Assembly: GCA_905331475.1 (NCBI GenBank)
Contig: CAJNYU010002676.1
Span: 1 to 64,000 of the forward strand
Length of the DNA: 64,000 nucleotides
Direction of reading: 5' to 3'
Origin: Rotaria socialis
Taxonomy: Eukaryota > Rotifera > Eurotatoria > Philodinida > Philodinidae
Of this stretch, positions 36,945 to 50,218 are shown one piece after another. The notes beneath the pieces were generated by a model. The model ran no database searches. It was given only the letters and a program-made list of their open reading frames with translations, and was not told the origin of the DNA. A program made the position numbers and the translations under genes. Positions within the stretch are counted from its first letter, which is position 1. Every line of letters starts with the position of its first letter.

Positions 36945-37002
36945 ATACAGAGAAAAAGGGATAGCGTAGTAATCAAAATTATTGTCAAAAGAATTGATTT
37001 TG

Positions 37003-40000
37003 TTAATTCCGTTGTCGGCGTTTAGCTCTTAGCATAGGACGTGAACCGTTCGCTGCATCATCTCTGGTAATATCGAAAGGACTAAACAGAAAAGTACAAA
37101 AACAAATGTATTACTAAGAAAGTCGAATGAGATTATTTACTTTGTGCCACTTGGAGAAGAATTAGATTGGTCTACTGGTGAAAATTGATTATTGATAATT
37201 GGTGCTGATGTTGTTCTAGTAAAATTAAAGCCACCCTGTGATAATGCAGACGGAGCAACACCAAATGTTGATAATCCTGATGAAGCTTGAGGTACAAATA
37301 TAAATCCACTAGTAGAAGCGGCTGGTTCTATTGAATTCTGAGTAGGATTTACAATTGTATTTGATTGGGATGCAAAACTGAATGCGAATGGTGCATTATT
37401 TGTTGACGGCAATAACGAAAATGAATTCGAAGGTGTACCAGCTGATATTGAACCCATGTTAAATAAAGAATTCGTACCAAATGTTGGACCAACATTTGAA
37501 CTAGCAGATGATGAAAAGAAATTTGAAGAACTATGAGTTGTAATTCCAGATGATGGACTGCTTTGCATTGTTGTGGAAGCAGGTACAACATTAATGGCAG
37601 CGGTACCGAATTGAAATGGAGCTGGTGTTGTTTGAGATAAGGATGCAAAACTATTCGATGTGGGAAAACTAGTTACTGTTGACATTGGAGACGATGTTGT
37701 ATTTATGAGCGGTGCTGTTGCCATTGAAGAACCAGATATAGTTGGGTTTATTGCTAACGATGAAGTTGAAGTATTGGCTTGCATTGTAAATGGAGCCGTT
37801 GTTGCTATATTAGAAGCATTGCCAAATGTTCGAAAATATTCAGATGATGAAGAAGATAGTATTGGCGACATTGGTACACTTTCTGTCATTGTAACAGTGA
37901 AAGGAGCAGTAGAAGTTGTAACTATTGTGGCAGTACTTGTTGACGGGACTGATGAAAAGAGTAGGGATGGCGTACCAAATCGAAACTGATTGCTTGTACT
38001 ATCATTCAGTGACTTATCTAATTTTGTTGTAGTATTTAATATAGGTGTAGTACTGGCTGTGAAAGAACTTTCTTGAGCAGTTGTTGGTGGTGTACCCATG
38101 AAAGATATCGTAGTAGTAGTAGGCACAGAATTTTCTTTAGTTACTGTTATTGGTGATACTATGGGCGTGCTACCAAATAGAGGAAGTACTTGAGTTGAAA
38201 TCGACGAAGTTGTACCAGAAACTGACGTAGTAGTGGTTACTGGATTCTCTTTAGTTGTAACTGGTTGTATACTGAATAGTGAAACAGTAGTGATTATTGG
38301 ATTTTCTTTAGTTGTTGGGAATAATTGGATTGGAGTGGGATTGAATGATGGTGAAGCAGTATGGGTAGTAAACATCGATGGAAGTGATAAGCTATTTTCT
38401 TTTGTTGTTGCTGTTTGATTGCTAATAGCAGTTATAGGTGTAGATATACTAGGTTCTTCAGTAGTAGCATCAGACAATTTTTTGGATGATACTGATTCTT
38501 TTTCTACTGTTATTGTTGATGCAAGTGCTAAATTAAAAGAAAATTTCATGTAATAATCCTTATAGAATCAAAATATAACACATGATTTAGTTTTATACTA
38601 TCCAATTATTTTGGTAAGTATCTACTCGGTGTTTCATTTAATTCTTCGAAAAATGCAAATAATAGTTTATAGATTTAAATAAGACCTCTCATCTCATATT
38701 AACAATGTCTATCATAGCCCATGGAGGTATACATTTGTAAAATGTATATTTTCATGATCCTTTAAAATGTTGTGCCATTAGTTTCTATTGAATTCGATCG
38801 AAAGCATTGACTTACCACTTAATTTTTTATAACTTGGATTAATACCATGACAAAGTGAACACGATGCTGTGTGTGCTGGATGTTCTTTGGTACACGAAGG
38901 ACATTTCCATATTGACTGGATAGAAGATGATGATGATGGTGGTGGTGGTGTAAAAGTTATTGTGGGTATCTTTGGCATTAGATTAGTAATTGTACTTGTT
39001 GTTTGAACTAGTATTGAATTATTAATAAGATTTGATTTATCATTCGTAGAAGTATTAATTGATTTAGAAGGTACTAAAAAAAATAAGAATAATTAAAATG
39101 GGCAAATTTATAAAATGAAACGATATACCTATATTAGTACATTTTTCTGGATACTTTTTGGCATATTCTTCTTGAGCTCGAGCAAATTTTGGCCATGACA
39201 ATGGTGTAACATCACCGAGTACCTTTAAATTGCAAAATTAAATTTTTTTTCTCTGTTGCTTTTGTTTTCTATTTGTTTCTTACTTTAGGTTTAGTAATAT
39301 GGATCGTTGGTATTGACACTTGCGGTTCTTCAATTGGTGGTTCAGTTTGAGTAGATGGTTGAGTTGTATCCTTATTTGGTACTGATAATGCTTCATATTG
39401 AATATCTGCTGGAGGAAAGATGCGTTGATTTTTTTTAATGTCGACGTTTGAAATCTGCACAATGAAATCATTTGTTTAGTTTGTTTTAAAAGATAAATAA
39501 CTCACGTCACATTGAATACCACATTCTTTTTCTTGTACTTTTTTTAGTTTTAATTCTGGCGACGTAGATTTTGGTTGATGTTCCTCAATTGTCGATACAG
39601 ATAATCTAAAGAGATTAATATATAGAAGACAAAATTTCAGTTTCTTTCGAACAGTTACGGTTCATTATCGAGTGTTCGATTGAGACGTATACAATCTTGT
39701 AAGGTTCGTCGACGAAGTCTTTCAATATAAGGTAAACGATGTGAATTGATTGTTGCATAATTAACTCCTAATATTTTTCGTTCATTTGATAACTAAAATA
39801 AAGATGTAAATTAACTATAGATACAGTTTTTATTATCTTACTAATCGATTGGTATTAGTTGTAGGATTTGTTAGTGTTGCTGACGATTGTTGATTTTTTG
39901 TTGCAGATAATTGCGGTCGCTCAATTAGACCAGTTGCTAGTAAGTGGTTTGCTAAAAATTCATTTGATTGAGTATTTGATGTTGATGTTGTTGTTGTTGC

Positions 40001-40984
40001 TCTTGCGGTTGGTTTCTATAGAGTACAAACAATTAATTTTTGCTTTTGTCCGAAAAAGAAAATGCACGTACTCGATTGTGGTCAGAAAAAAGAGGCGATT
40101 TAGATGGATCATAATTTGATGTTGATCGCCGATATGTTAAAGAACTATTAAAACGTTGTGTTGATGATGGTAAAACTCGATTTATTGTTTCATTATAATT
40201 TTGTTCACTAGATTTTGTATGATCAAGTCGATGCTTTGATAATAATCGAATACTATCTGTTGAAACTATTTTAAAATAAGAAATCCTAGTAACGATCGAT
40301 GAAAAGAAATTAGATCATACTTGGATGTGACGACATTCTTTCATCATCATGAATATTTTGATAATTGGCTGTGCGAGGTCGTTTCTTTTGTTGTTCGATA
40401 TCTGTTAAATCTCGTTCAGTTGGTAGTACATCTTCAATACTATCGTCTTCTTCGTCGATTAATGATGATCCATCGTCTCGTGTAGTTCGAGCAAGATCTA
40501 AATGATGAGAGAATAATATATTAGCAATGTGTTCTATAATGAATAGTCTTAATAGAAATAGTTTCTGATATTAAGTGTATTTACGTTTTGGTGTTGTTGT
40601 TCGTAAATTTGTTATGATATTCGTTGATGTTTCTGTTTGTTGTTCATCAGCATTATTTTCAATGGAAACCGATCGTTTTCGTTTCTAAATTGATGTAGCG
40701 ATAGGGAAAAAAAGATATATAAAGAATTATATTTTTGACTTACTGAGCGATCAGTGTCATTGCTAGCTGAGAATAAGAAGGATGGATGAAAAATTTTCGA
40801 AACGACATCTTTGACTTTATGCATCATACTCTAGAATTGAATCATAATTAGAAAAATCTAAAATTTATATATCGAAGCAAACCTCATTTTGACTATTAAA
40901 TGATGAATCACACTGATTTGCATCATCATATTCGGATAAAGAAGTATAATTAGAATGATTATAATAATTAGCAAGAGATGACAT
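37003..40984 (-). CDS. Nup153-like FG nucleoporin (13 exons)
   Basis: Exons (minus): 40984-40883, 40830-40744, 40684-40585, 40497-40321, 40265-40072, 40015-39842, 39792-39659, 39605-39506, 39454-39284, 39222-39129, 39073-38816, 38527-37141, 37081-37003; 1018 aa, every phase checked. The N-terminal region has a possible amphipathic membrane-binding helix (VKDVVSKIFHPSFLF), as in Nup153. One RanBP2-type zinc finger lies near 500-520 (WKCPSC...CSLC), with His where the family usually has Asn. The large exon encodes a Ser/Thr/Pro-rich region with scattered FG sites (FRFGTPS, FQFGTAA, FGTNSLF, GGFNFT). The protein ends with a basic tail, RAKRRQRN, like the Nup153 end. This architecture places it at the nuclear-basket side of the pore. 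Vertebrate Nup153 has four fingers, so this is reduced; POM121-like identity is an alternative. Confidence 0.82.
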
Positions 40985-42451
40985 TGTTTACAAGCACAAT
41001 AAAGCAAACTGATAAGACACAACAGCCAAACAAACCGTGCAAAAATTAGCAATAAAGTTAAAATTTTTTATAGATACTTACAAATAAAGGAACAACTATT
41101 ACAACAATAAGCCAACGTAATAGCTAAAAAATGAAAAACCCAATGAAACATGAGAAAATAAGTTCTTTATATTGAGAAATAATGAGTCATTCGAAACCAC
41201 TAACGGTAGAATATATTTTTCATGTATTGTGAAATAAAATCCAACATAACGAGGAAATAATATAACTAAGGTGAGATACATTATGGACACCAATGAAAAC
41301 GTCGTCAAAGTTTTTATTGAACTAATTAATAGACAATTACACAGAATAAATTAATATTTCGCTAATAATGAGCAAAAGAACAGGACTATTGATCTGATAA
41401 TAATAGATGTCGCACATAGTATGAGAAATGATCAATGCTGAAAGTTTCATCAAGTATTCTACAGTCTGACCTTGACGACACACCAAATATGAGTAGTACT
41501 TCTGTAATTTCGAATGGGCTTAGTCGCATCAATTTGCATTCAGTAATCATTCAATATATTTAGTTATTTTCTTCATTGATTTATATCAAGATTGCATACT
41601 CACACATATTCTATTGAAATCGAAAATCAAAACAAAAGAAGTCAACACCGTTTATATATCTTTTTTCTTTACAAGAAAAAGAAGAATCATACAGTACTTT
41701 TCATTACATTAGATCTATGATAATTTAAAAGAAAATACAGAGAATAATTTATATTGATCATGAATTGACAATCAAGTTTCATAGTCACATAAACGAAAAA
41801 AAGACTGCTATCTGTTCCTTTATCAATCTCATCCATATCAACCATTCAGTTGACCTTCTGTTCAGACTTCTTCTATTGATATAATCGGATGATTTTGTAG
41901 CATCACCTTCAAATTATAACAAGATATGTTATACATTGATGTCTAAAAGCTATAAGTGATATCTCATATTATAACGGTTAATCAGACAAGACTGAAATTT
42001 AAAATTCTAGTAGACTTTCTAATGTGATTAAAAGTCAGTTGTTTTCTTCGACGATATGATACACATAACGAATGATCTATGAATTTCTGTTTTCATATAT
42101 ATATATATATATCTTTCACGAGCACATACATCATATCAGGTGTGAGTAGCATCGGCGACTCTACTTGATTTCACTTTTTTTTTCCAAAATGAAATTTGAG
42201 ATCAAGTGCCACTACTAGCTGTCTCAATGCATCATGCCAATTTATTCTCTAATCTCTTTCAGTTTTTGTCTCTGACACACGATATGAATTAGTCATGTCA
42301 TTAAAATTACCATTGAATATATTGATAATCCGCACCTTGACTGAATGGACTTTACAACTATCAAGAAAAACAGAATTAGATAGAGCACCTGCCTATTGCC
42401 TATAAAAAAGACGAAGCAAAAACATCATTTTGTTTTATCTAAACTATAGTC
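40985..42451. other. Intergenic region
   Basis: The left end is the 5' flank of the Nup153-like gene. An AT dinucleotide run lies near 42097-42111. No coding exon is supported. Confidence 0.5.
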
Positions 42452-43013
42452 ATGGTCTCAACAATTATTTTTTCTTTTGGTTTGATATTTTTCAGGTAAA
42501 GAATGCTTTATTTATCTTTTAGTTTATTAGACATTTAATGATTTTTCTATTTTAGCTTAACAGGTTTGCATTTTTCGAAATTACATATATTTTGTTTACA
42601 ATATGTTAATTGCTAGCCCATGTGAATAGTCAAACATGCCATAATATGGGCTCATTGGATCCATGCTCATATAATCATGCATGCAAATGTTTACCTTTAT
42701 CGTTTGCCGATGATGTTGGTATTTGTGCTGTGGTCGGTGCAAGCTGTTCTAGACTTAGCCCATGCAGGTTTCCATATGATACTTGTGATGCCGATCATAT
42801 TTGTGTTCGCCATCAGCAATGTGGCTCAAATCCTGTTTGTTATCCATTATCAATGGCTGATCAAAGATTATGTCCATTAATGATAACAAGTAAGATAGTT
42901 TTTTTTTCACTGATTTTTAATAATTTCCAGGCTACGTTTTAGTTGACTTTCCTAATTTTATTTTTATTTTTGATACATTTCTTTCAACAATATTGAATTA
43001 TGAAATCCATTGA
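42452..43013 (+). CDS. Small secreted cysteine-rich protein (4 exons, 8-nt microexon)
   Basis: Model: 42452-42495, 42556-42563, 42617-42889, 42931-43013; 135 aa. Exon 1 plus the microexon encode a signal peptide (MVSTIIFSFGLIFFSLT). The third exon carries about 14 cysteines in a spaced pattern beginning SQTCHNMGSLDPCSYNHACKC and later CRFPYDTCDADHICV and CGSNPVCYPLSMADQRLC. The 8-nt exon CTTAACAG has consensus AG and GT borders and is needed to keep frame; joining exon 1 directly to exon 3 hits a stop. The last exon is less certain, because reading through the donor at 42890 ends at 42942. I do not recognise the family. It is probably exported and disulfide-stabilised. Confidence 0.62.
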
Positions 43014-43750
43014 AAACATTTTTGAAAATGACTCGCTGAAATACTATATTATGGAAAGTCAGTAGCGAATTAAACGGTCTGTTTTTTTCTTAACGTCGAA
43101 AAAATATTGCCACTGCTCTGTTCTTCATTGTCACATTTGGATCGCCATATATTTCCTTGCCAGAGACTACTATTATTGTTTTAATAAAAGTTTATTTACC
43201 AGAAGAGTTAGTCTGTTGCAACATATACATATGATATCTTCTAGATCTCAAAGTTTACCATGTTATCATATAACGTCATACACTGATCATGGTAGTGTAG
43301 TAACTTTCCAACAGTATAAGGATAAAGTCAAAACAAATCCACACTAAAAATGAATACTCGCTGTACTTATCTTCGCAAAAGAATCAACTGAATCTTAGAC
43401 AATAAATCCCCATAAGAATTATATTGCTGCTTGAAGTAAAAACATGAGAAATTATATCTTCTGTCAGTTCACTTCCTACTAGCATCAGCACCTTCAAAGT
43501 GACATGAATGTGTTAATTTTCGGATTGCAATAGGCGATCTTTACAAAAAAATACTTCAGTGTGATGATATGAAAATAATTGAGGTGAGGAAAAGTTAAAA
43601 TATCTGATTTTTCTATTCCCTTTCAACCAGTACATACCGTTCTTCAATTTGAAAAAGAGTTCCAAAACAAAAGCTATATCGAACCGAAGAACGGTGAACT
43701 AATTTATAAATCATACATAGACCAAGGGGGAAAAAACTGATTTCTGATAC

Positions 43751-43799
43751 TAGAAATCACTGAAAATCACTAGAAATCACTGGAAATCACTAGAAATCA
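43751..43799. repeat. Short tandem repeat, unit AGAAATCACT
   Basis: About five copies of a 10-nt unit (AGAAATCACT with GAAAATCACT and GGAAATCACT variants). Confidence 0.85.
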
Positions 43800-44105
43800 A
43801 GAATGACAAACTAAAGTTCGCGCAAGACGAACTTCAAGTGAAATTATGAATTTTCGTCTTTCACACATCATCTGCTACAGAATTTTACGGTGATCACGAA
43901 TATATGTTTTTCAAGTTATTTCAAAGCTTCCTTCACTTCAAAAAATCGAAAAAACTTGTTTTTTCCACGTTTTTTGTAAAATTGAATTCGTGGACTTATG
44001 AATTTACTTAGATACTCGAAAAGGACATATTCTTGTTTAGCTTGAACAACTGAATCAGAAAATATCTTTAAAACTTGTTTTTGACCTAAACAGTTGCCCG
44101 TGAAG

Positions 44106-44205
44106 NNNNNNNNNNNNNNNNNNNNNNNNNNNNNNNNNNNNNNNNNNNNNNNNNNNNNNNNNNNNNNNNNNNNNNNNNNNNNNNNNNNNNNNNNNNNNNN
44201 NNNNN
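44106..44205. other. Assembly gap of 100 N
   Basis: Exactly 100 undetermined bases, the conventional placeholder for a gap of unknown size. Distance and content across it are therefore not known. Confidence 0.99.
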
Positions 44206-45404
44206 TAAAGTGACGTCACGAACATATGATAGCCACTATAGTCTATTCATTTACAGCTGATCTAAGATAATGAATCATGGAGATAATTAATCGATCAATC
44301 GAAATCGATCCTTCAGAATGTATCACTAAGTAATAATAGAGTTTCCTCAGTGATGCATTTCATAATGTCGACATAAAAAGTATTCAAAATTTCTCTGCAT
44401 CGTAGATTTTTCGTGAAGATCCGATTCGAGCTTCGCACCGCATTTCGTATTCGAGTGAAACTTGAATGCCATCTAGTTATTATTAATTACATAAAAAATT
44501 GATGCTGAACATCCTCCAAGCTATACGGATTGGCAAAAACGCATTAGTTGCCCTAGCAGTTACATTAATGTAATAAAATATCCTGAGTATTTTTATCCGT
44601 TAGGTCACGTTGACTTTTAAAAATATCATATAGACTGTAGTGACATGTCTAGAGCACATACTATCATTTCCGCTCCAAGATGCTAAAAATATAGTCTAAT
44701 ATATATGTATACTTCAAAATGCTGAAAATGTACAATTAACGATAGTCACACATTTCATAATTTCATGTATATTTCTTTGTTCGTCACAATTTCTGGTGTC
44801 GTATTATTAGAATCTTATGAATAGGTCTCCAATTAGCAAAACTTCAAAAACAAAATTCCGGCCTATACTAACTTTGGTAAGCTTACACTATGCTAGAGCT
44901 GCTTTATTATTGTCTATCATTTTGTTAAAGCAAAAAGAAAACAGGAACCGTATTAGTACAATCTGTAAAATAGATGGATTTAATGAACTATTATTAAATT
45001 AAGATATTTCTTTTTATAGAGAAAGTCAAAGAAACATTTATTTGCATTTGTTTCAAGTTCTTCATTTCATAAAAGAACCTTTTCTATATCAACAAAATAA
45101 AATCCCAACTAGGATTACAATAAAAAATAAAACCCACAGGTTACATATAAAATTAAAATACGCAATAAGTTGTAACGATTGGAGTTTGTTTGTTTGTGTG
45201 TTTGTTTTTAATTTATGCTAGTGTTGCCGTTTCCATCCAAATAAATTATACGATTAACGAATGAGTATTACGATATTTGATCAATCTTACACGTCACTAA
45301 ATATGATAACAAGAAAAAAAATTTAAGAGTAAAAGAAAAACAAAACTATCCAGTTGCATTTAATAGTGACTAGATTAAAAGAAATCTTTCATATTGTTTT
45401 TATA

Positions 45405-47604
45405 TTACGCATTTTTTAATGCGTGGATTTGTTCACCTGACTGGCAAAGAGCGTTTATTGAACTGTTGTCAATTAATTGAGATTGACTTTGGCTATCACT
45501 ACGAGAATGAGTATTGCTATTAGATAAATCTTTAGTTGACGAATTAGCTGCGCAGTTATCATCATGTTGCACTAATGTAACATAACAATTCTTCGATAAT
45601 AATGCTGATTTCTGTTCGTTAACATCAGATTCAAGAGATGAAATATTATTATTCGCGTCTTTGATTTCATTTGAGACAACCTTTTGTAAAGATGGACGTA
45701 AACGTTTGATAACAATTAAAATTGCGACTAAAGTTAATAAGGTTAAGACCAGCATCGCTGTCATCATTATATGAAGGCGATTGAGTAATAAGGATGCAAA
45801 TAACGGGCCAACTATAGACATGAAAGAAAAAAATCAAACATAAATGCTTCTAAATTTTTGCTTTCAATAAGTATACATCTGTCTTACCAATAGTTCCAGT
45901 TCCCATAGTAAATCGTTGTAAACCTTGTGAAAATCCTTGTAATTCTTTGATTGTTAACTTAGTAAAAAGGGATACACTAGTAGCTGCGATAAATGGTAGT
46001 GCAAGTAAATCGAGAACAACAAAGACAATAAACAATGCCAGTAAACGCTTATCCACAGCATTGGCACTCGACGGAGTAAACCAACCAAACGAATTTGATG
46101 CTATAGTAAAGAATGTTCCAAGCATGCAAGCTAATGTTAACGATAGAAAACCAAATATAAGTAATACTCGATCTTCAACACGTTTTGAAAATATTTTTAC
46201 AAGCGATATATAAACAATGATGATTTCTAGACCAGCAAATGCAAATAGAATTGATGTATGTACAGTTGTCCAATAGAAGTTTTTTTCTGTGAACGCTGCT
46301 ACTATTGTTTCTAATGCTGTTTGATTAAAATAAGTTATAAATGTTGCAAGAAATAAAACAAACATTTCAATACGTATATATTGATTACAATAGAGTTTAA
46401 ATGATACACATTGACCTTCTCGTTGTATTGCATGATCTGATTTCGCATATTTCTCTGTAAAAGAATCATCTGTCACATTTTTGTTACATGATGATATGTC
46501 TGTTTTTGTTGTTGTTACTGGCGATCGATCATGATAGCAAAGCCAACAAACTACTACGAGAATTAACCAAATTGTAGCCATTAAAAATCCAGGACCATTT
46601 AAATTATGAACATGAACAGAACCTAATAATAGGAAAAGAAAATTGAATATTTTAATTCAAAATACATCTATCGAATCTAACCGATTCTAAAATTCATCAA
46701 GCGAACAAGAAGTGTAAAACATGGACCAATTAATAAGCCTAGAAAAAGAAAGAAAATATTTTTATGAAACTAAACATCATTTCAACGGGCTTCTATAGAA
46801 AAAAAAACTAATTATTAGTAAAAAAAAAAGACAACGAGAAAATTAAGTATTTTACCAAGTTGTCGACATCCAAGAATAACTGAAATCGCTTTGGTTCGTT
46901 CACCTTCGGTTGTACGATGAGCAACATCAGCAAGAATCTAATTTAGGTTTATTTATTGTTCAGGATATTACAGACATTATTAAACAACTTACAGGTGGTA
47001 CGGCACCCATTCCTACACCAGCAATTAATCGTCCCAAGAGAACTATATGAATATTATTAGCAACGAAATAGAGTATATTTCCACTGATTTCAAATACAGC
47101 TGATATCAATATAAGAAATTTAACTTTTCCAGTCATATCGGAGATTTTCCCCATAATAATTCCAGTGATAGAACCCGATATACTATAAGACGAAAGTATT
47201 AGGCCAACATATATATTTGCATTTGTCAGTTTTCTGACATAATCATATACTGTTGGAAGAATAACAGCATATTCGACACCGGTCATAAAAGCAAATAGAC
47301 ATATTGTACCAAACGTTAACATAACATGTCTATAGCCAGGTGTCCAACGAAAGAAATTAGTTGAATGACTTATGGATGCTTCAGCGTCTGTTTCGGCGGT
47401 AGTTTCGGCGGCATGATCAATATGTACAGTTGTCTTTTTTAAATGCATCGTTGATAACGAATCAAATGAGTTATTAATCTTTGATAAGGATTTTGTTTGT
47501 TCATTATCTGTAAGTGTATGTACAGATGATGACGGTAATAATACACCTGGCGCACTACTAGTCAATGACAACCGATGATGAGAATCGATTAAAGATCCGT
47601 GCAT
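45405..47604 (-). CDS. Major facilitator transporter, MFSD8/CLN7-like (5 exons)
   Basis: Exons (minus): 47604-46993, 46937-46856, 46738-46682, 46622-45888, 45811-45405; 630 aa. A cytosolic Ser/Thr-rich N-terminus (about 90 aa) precedes the first helix (MLTFGTICLFAFMTGVEYAVILPTVY). The MFS A-loop signature follows as GKISDMTGKVKFL, and helix 4-5 carries GRLIAGVGMGAVPP. A long hydrophilic loop lies between the two six-helix halves (the part with HDRSPVTTTKTD...REGQ), then six more helices and a polar Ser-rich tail. The YAVILPT and GRLIAG patterns fit the MFSD8 (CLN7) group of endolysosomal transporters. The human protein is 518 aa, and the extra length here is in the termini. Orthology to MFSD8 is likely but not certain; substrate is not inferable. 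Confidence 0.8.
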
Positions 47605-49382
47605 TGTTTGTCAATATTAAAGTCTAGGTCATACAAAGATATGCTTTTTGTTTCTCTTATAGACAAATGTGTGGAAAAACACATAATAATATGGAGAATT
47701 ATTAGCTCTATTAATATTTTAATCTTACTTGCTGTTGAACGTCATTACATATATATAATATAACGTGAAGTATTTGATGAGAATCTATATATATATATGT
47801 CATGTTACAAATAGTTGAAGAAATCGGAACGAGAGACAAAAACAAATAAGCAAGTGCGCGTGCAAAATTCATTGAAGAAATGCTCTATAGCTAACGTTGT
47901 AGCTAGCACATCAGTAAGAACAGTATTTTTTTTTCTTCTTCTCGTATTTTTCCGTTTCGCTCGCTCGATGCATCGACTATGCTTAACAAACTGAAGAAAG
48001 TGTAGTAGAGATGATGACGAAAGAGAATTGTGAAAGGAGCACGGCAGATTTGTCTTGTGAAATTTTCTTTCTTTTTTTTTCTTTGGCTCCTCTTTCTATG
48101 CTACCATTTGACTTTTTTTTTCAACTTTTTACTATAAGGCTTTGATCAAAAGTAAAAGTCAATATTATGCTTGACAGTTATCCGCATATCAAAACTAATT
48201 TATTTCTTTAGAATAAAAAGTCTTAAAAAGAAAACAAATGATTCGATTTTAAAAATAAAGCAAATCAATATTTGTTATCACAGAAAAAAAAAACTTCGAT
48301 ATCGAATCGGTTATTATGCAAAGAAATTGTAATATGAAACAAGCATCTCTTTTATTCTATTCCACCGATTACAAAGATAAATCATGAACGTGACCATCAT
48401 AAAGAAAACATAGGTATACTAATTCCTTTTTATTGATCCTTCACAATTTATTAAACTTAGAAAATTTTCTTTTTCATATGATCCTTTGAATAAGAACTAG
48501 AGAATGCAAGAAAAACCTCACTAACCAAGTAATTATATTCACCATTGTATTGATTCTTGAAGAATATTGTAAGCTCTATAGAAAAAAAGAATCCTTTACA
48601 GTAAATATAATAAACCAATCTATCAACTTGTCTTTTTCGTTTGTCTCACCTCATTGCATTGAATTTTCAATGCTACTTATAGTACGAATAGCTATCACCA
48701 ACTGATAGAAAAAGAAGAAAACAAAATGTGAATAAAAGCTGATCTCCTTCGTTCCCTTTTTTTGTTGACGTCGGCGTTGTTCTTTCTTATAAGTTTGTAG
48801 TGTGCACACACATAATGTTCGTGTGTCGCTTAACATAATTATACGGAAAAAGAAGTTCAACCGTTCTCATCCGCTCGATGGAGAAAGAAAAAAAATGTCA
48901 TCATTTAAAAAAGAGTAGAACAGGAAAGACAAATGTATGTCAAGTGTCAGGTACGATCCATACGAAAACCTCCAAAAAAAAAGGAAGATGCCATGCTTGT
49001 AAAGAAAAAGATGAACCTTCATCGTTCTTTAATGTCAAGGTATTATTGGAAACGAATTGATTTGTTTTTATTCTTATACAACGTTTAAAATAATAACAAC
49101 AACAGCAATAGTGAAACAAAACAAAAAAACAAATTTGAACAAGACAAACATAGATGATCTTTTATTTTTTGTAACTCATCTAGTTGCTATAAAAGACAAA
49201 AACAAATTTACTTGAAACAAACAAAAAATGCTGGAACAAAACCTATGAGAAATAAATTCGACTATACATTATAATGAGAAATAAAAAGAAAACTGACAAT
49301 AACAATAGAATGATTTACTTTTGTAGAAAATAATTATTATCAATTTTGTGTTGTTGTTCTTTCGTCAGAAAAACTTAACTAA
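47605..49382. other. Intergenic region
   Basis: Upstream flank of the MFS gene on the left and 3' flank of the TMED gene on the right. Polypurine and polypyrimidine tracts are common (48060-48130). A 60-codon open frame at 48878-49060 has Cys-Lys-rich sequence but no gene support. Confidence 0.5.
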
Positions 49383-50218
49383 TTACCGATTCCATGTCAT
49401 ATTAGATGTCTTTCGGTCAGAGAAAAATGAGCGAAGTAATAAAACTGTACCAATAGCTACAAATATAATTAACATAAATTGTCCTAATGACCAATCTTGT
49501 ACACGTTGATTTAAGTCTTCAGCACGTGCACGACCTGTGGCTTCACGAAGACGATGATGCGTTTGATAATCAATAGATTTTTCAAGATTTTCATGGATTC
49601 TTTCTACGTTTCTTTCAATCTAGAATAAATATTTTGTTTTTGTCAATGAAGATATTTCATAGAAACTCATACCATTGTTAATGCACTTTCAGCAACTCGT
49701 GGTCCTGGTTGTGTAATTTCATGTTCAGGATCTCCATCAACTTTCCAATCTGTTTAAAAATAGGAAAATCATGAAATTGTTTATTAATTCTTAGTTTTTG
49801 TTTTCGTATGCAAACCTATGTAAATAGTTTTATGAGTAAATGTTGAAAATTCATTACTAAAACAAAATTGATAAACGCCCGCTTCTTCAGCTGTTTTTTC
49901 AATTTGATCATATTGCCTTTTTGTTTCTCTATATAAAATTTTACCGGTTGGACTTTTCAGTTCTAAATCTACATCATAATTACCGCCTGTTATAACCTAC
50001 AAAGTCATGAATATTCATATCATTTTAAAAACAACTTCAATAATAAATATTTGTGAACAAACTTGAAATTCTAATGTAAAATGTGAACCAATTTTGAGAT
50101 TGTCATGAAAACATTCTTTAGCATTATCAGGCAATTCAAATGTTAATTCATTTGCATATATCTTTTTCAGCAGTAAAATTACAGAAACTAATAAAATATT
50201 AAATTCCCAAGGTAACAT
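49383..50218 (-). CDS. p24 family cargo receptor, TMED7/TMED3-like (4 exons)
   Basis: Exons (minus): 50218-50063, 49996-49816, 49749-49673, 49619-49383; 216 aa. The order is signal peptide (residues 1-22, rich in Leu/Val/Ile), then a GOLD domain beginning [18 protein letters not shown]. The paired cysteines of the family are present (CF near 37 and QFCF near 97). A coiled-coil (about 130-180) leads to one TM helix ([15 protein letters not shown]) and a short cytoplasmic tail, [16 protein letters not shown]. The FF pair in the tail is the COP coat-binding motif, and SFFSDR matches TMED7. These proteins cycle between ER and Golgi and help load secretory cargo. Length matches the family (200-225 aa). 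It diverges from BBS8. Confidence 0.93.

Larger units (their letters stand above)
43014..45404. other. Intergenic region with tandem repeat and assembly gap
   Basis: Contains the 10-11 nt tandem repeat at 43751-43799 and the N gap at 44106-44205. Nothing coding is supported on either side. The right 400 bases are the 3' flank of the MFS transporter gene. Confidence 0.55.

Noticed and set aside
37660-38418. Plus-strand open frames of 61-109 codons rich in Val/Gly
   Set aside because: They are antisense to the Ser/Thr-rich FG exon of the Nup153-like gene.
43751-43799. Possible CRISPR-like array
   Set aside because: Repeats are contiguous 10-nt units without spacers, in a eukaryotic genome; an ordinary minisatellite.
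48878-49060. 60-codon frame with Cys pairs (CHAC)
   Set aside because: Too few cysteines for a finger and no upstream or downstream exon of compatible phase was found.
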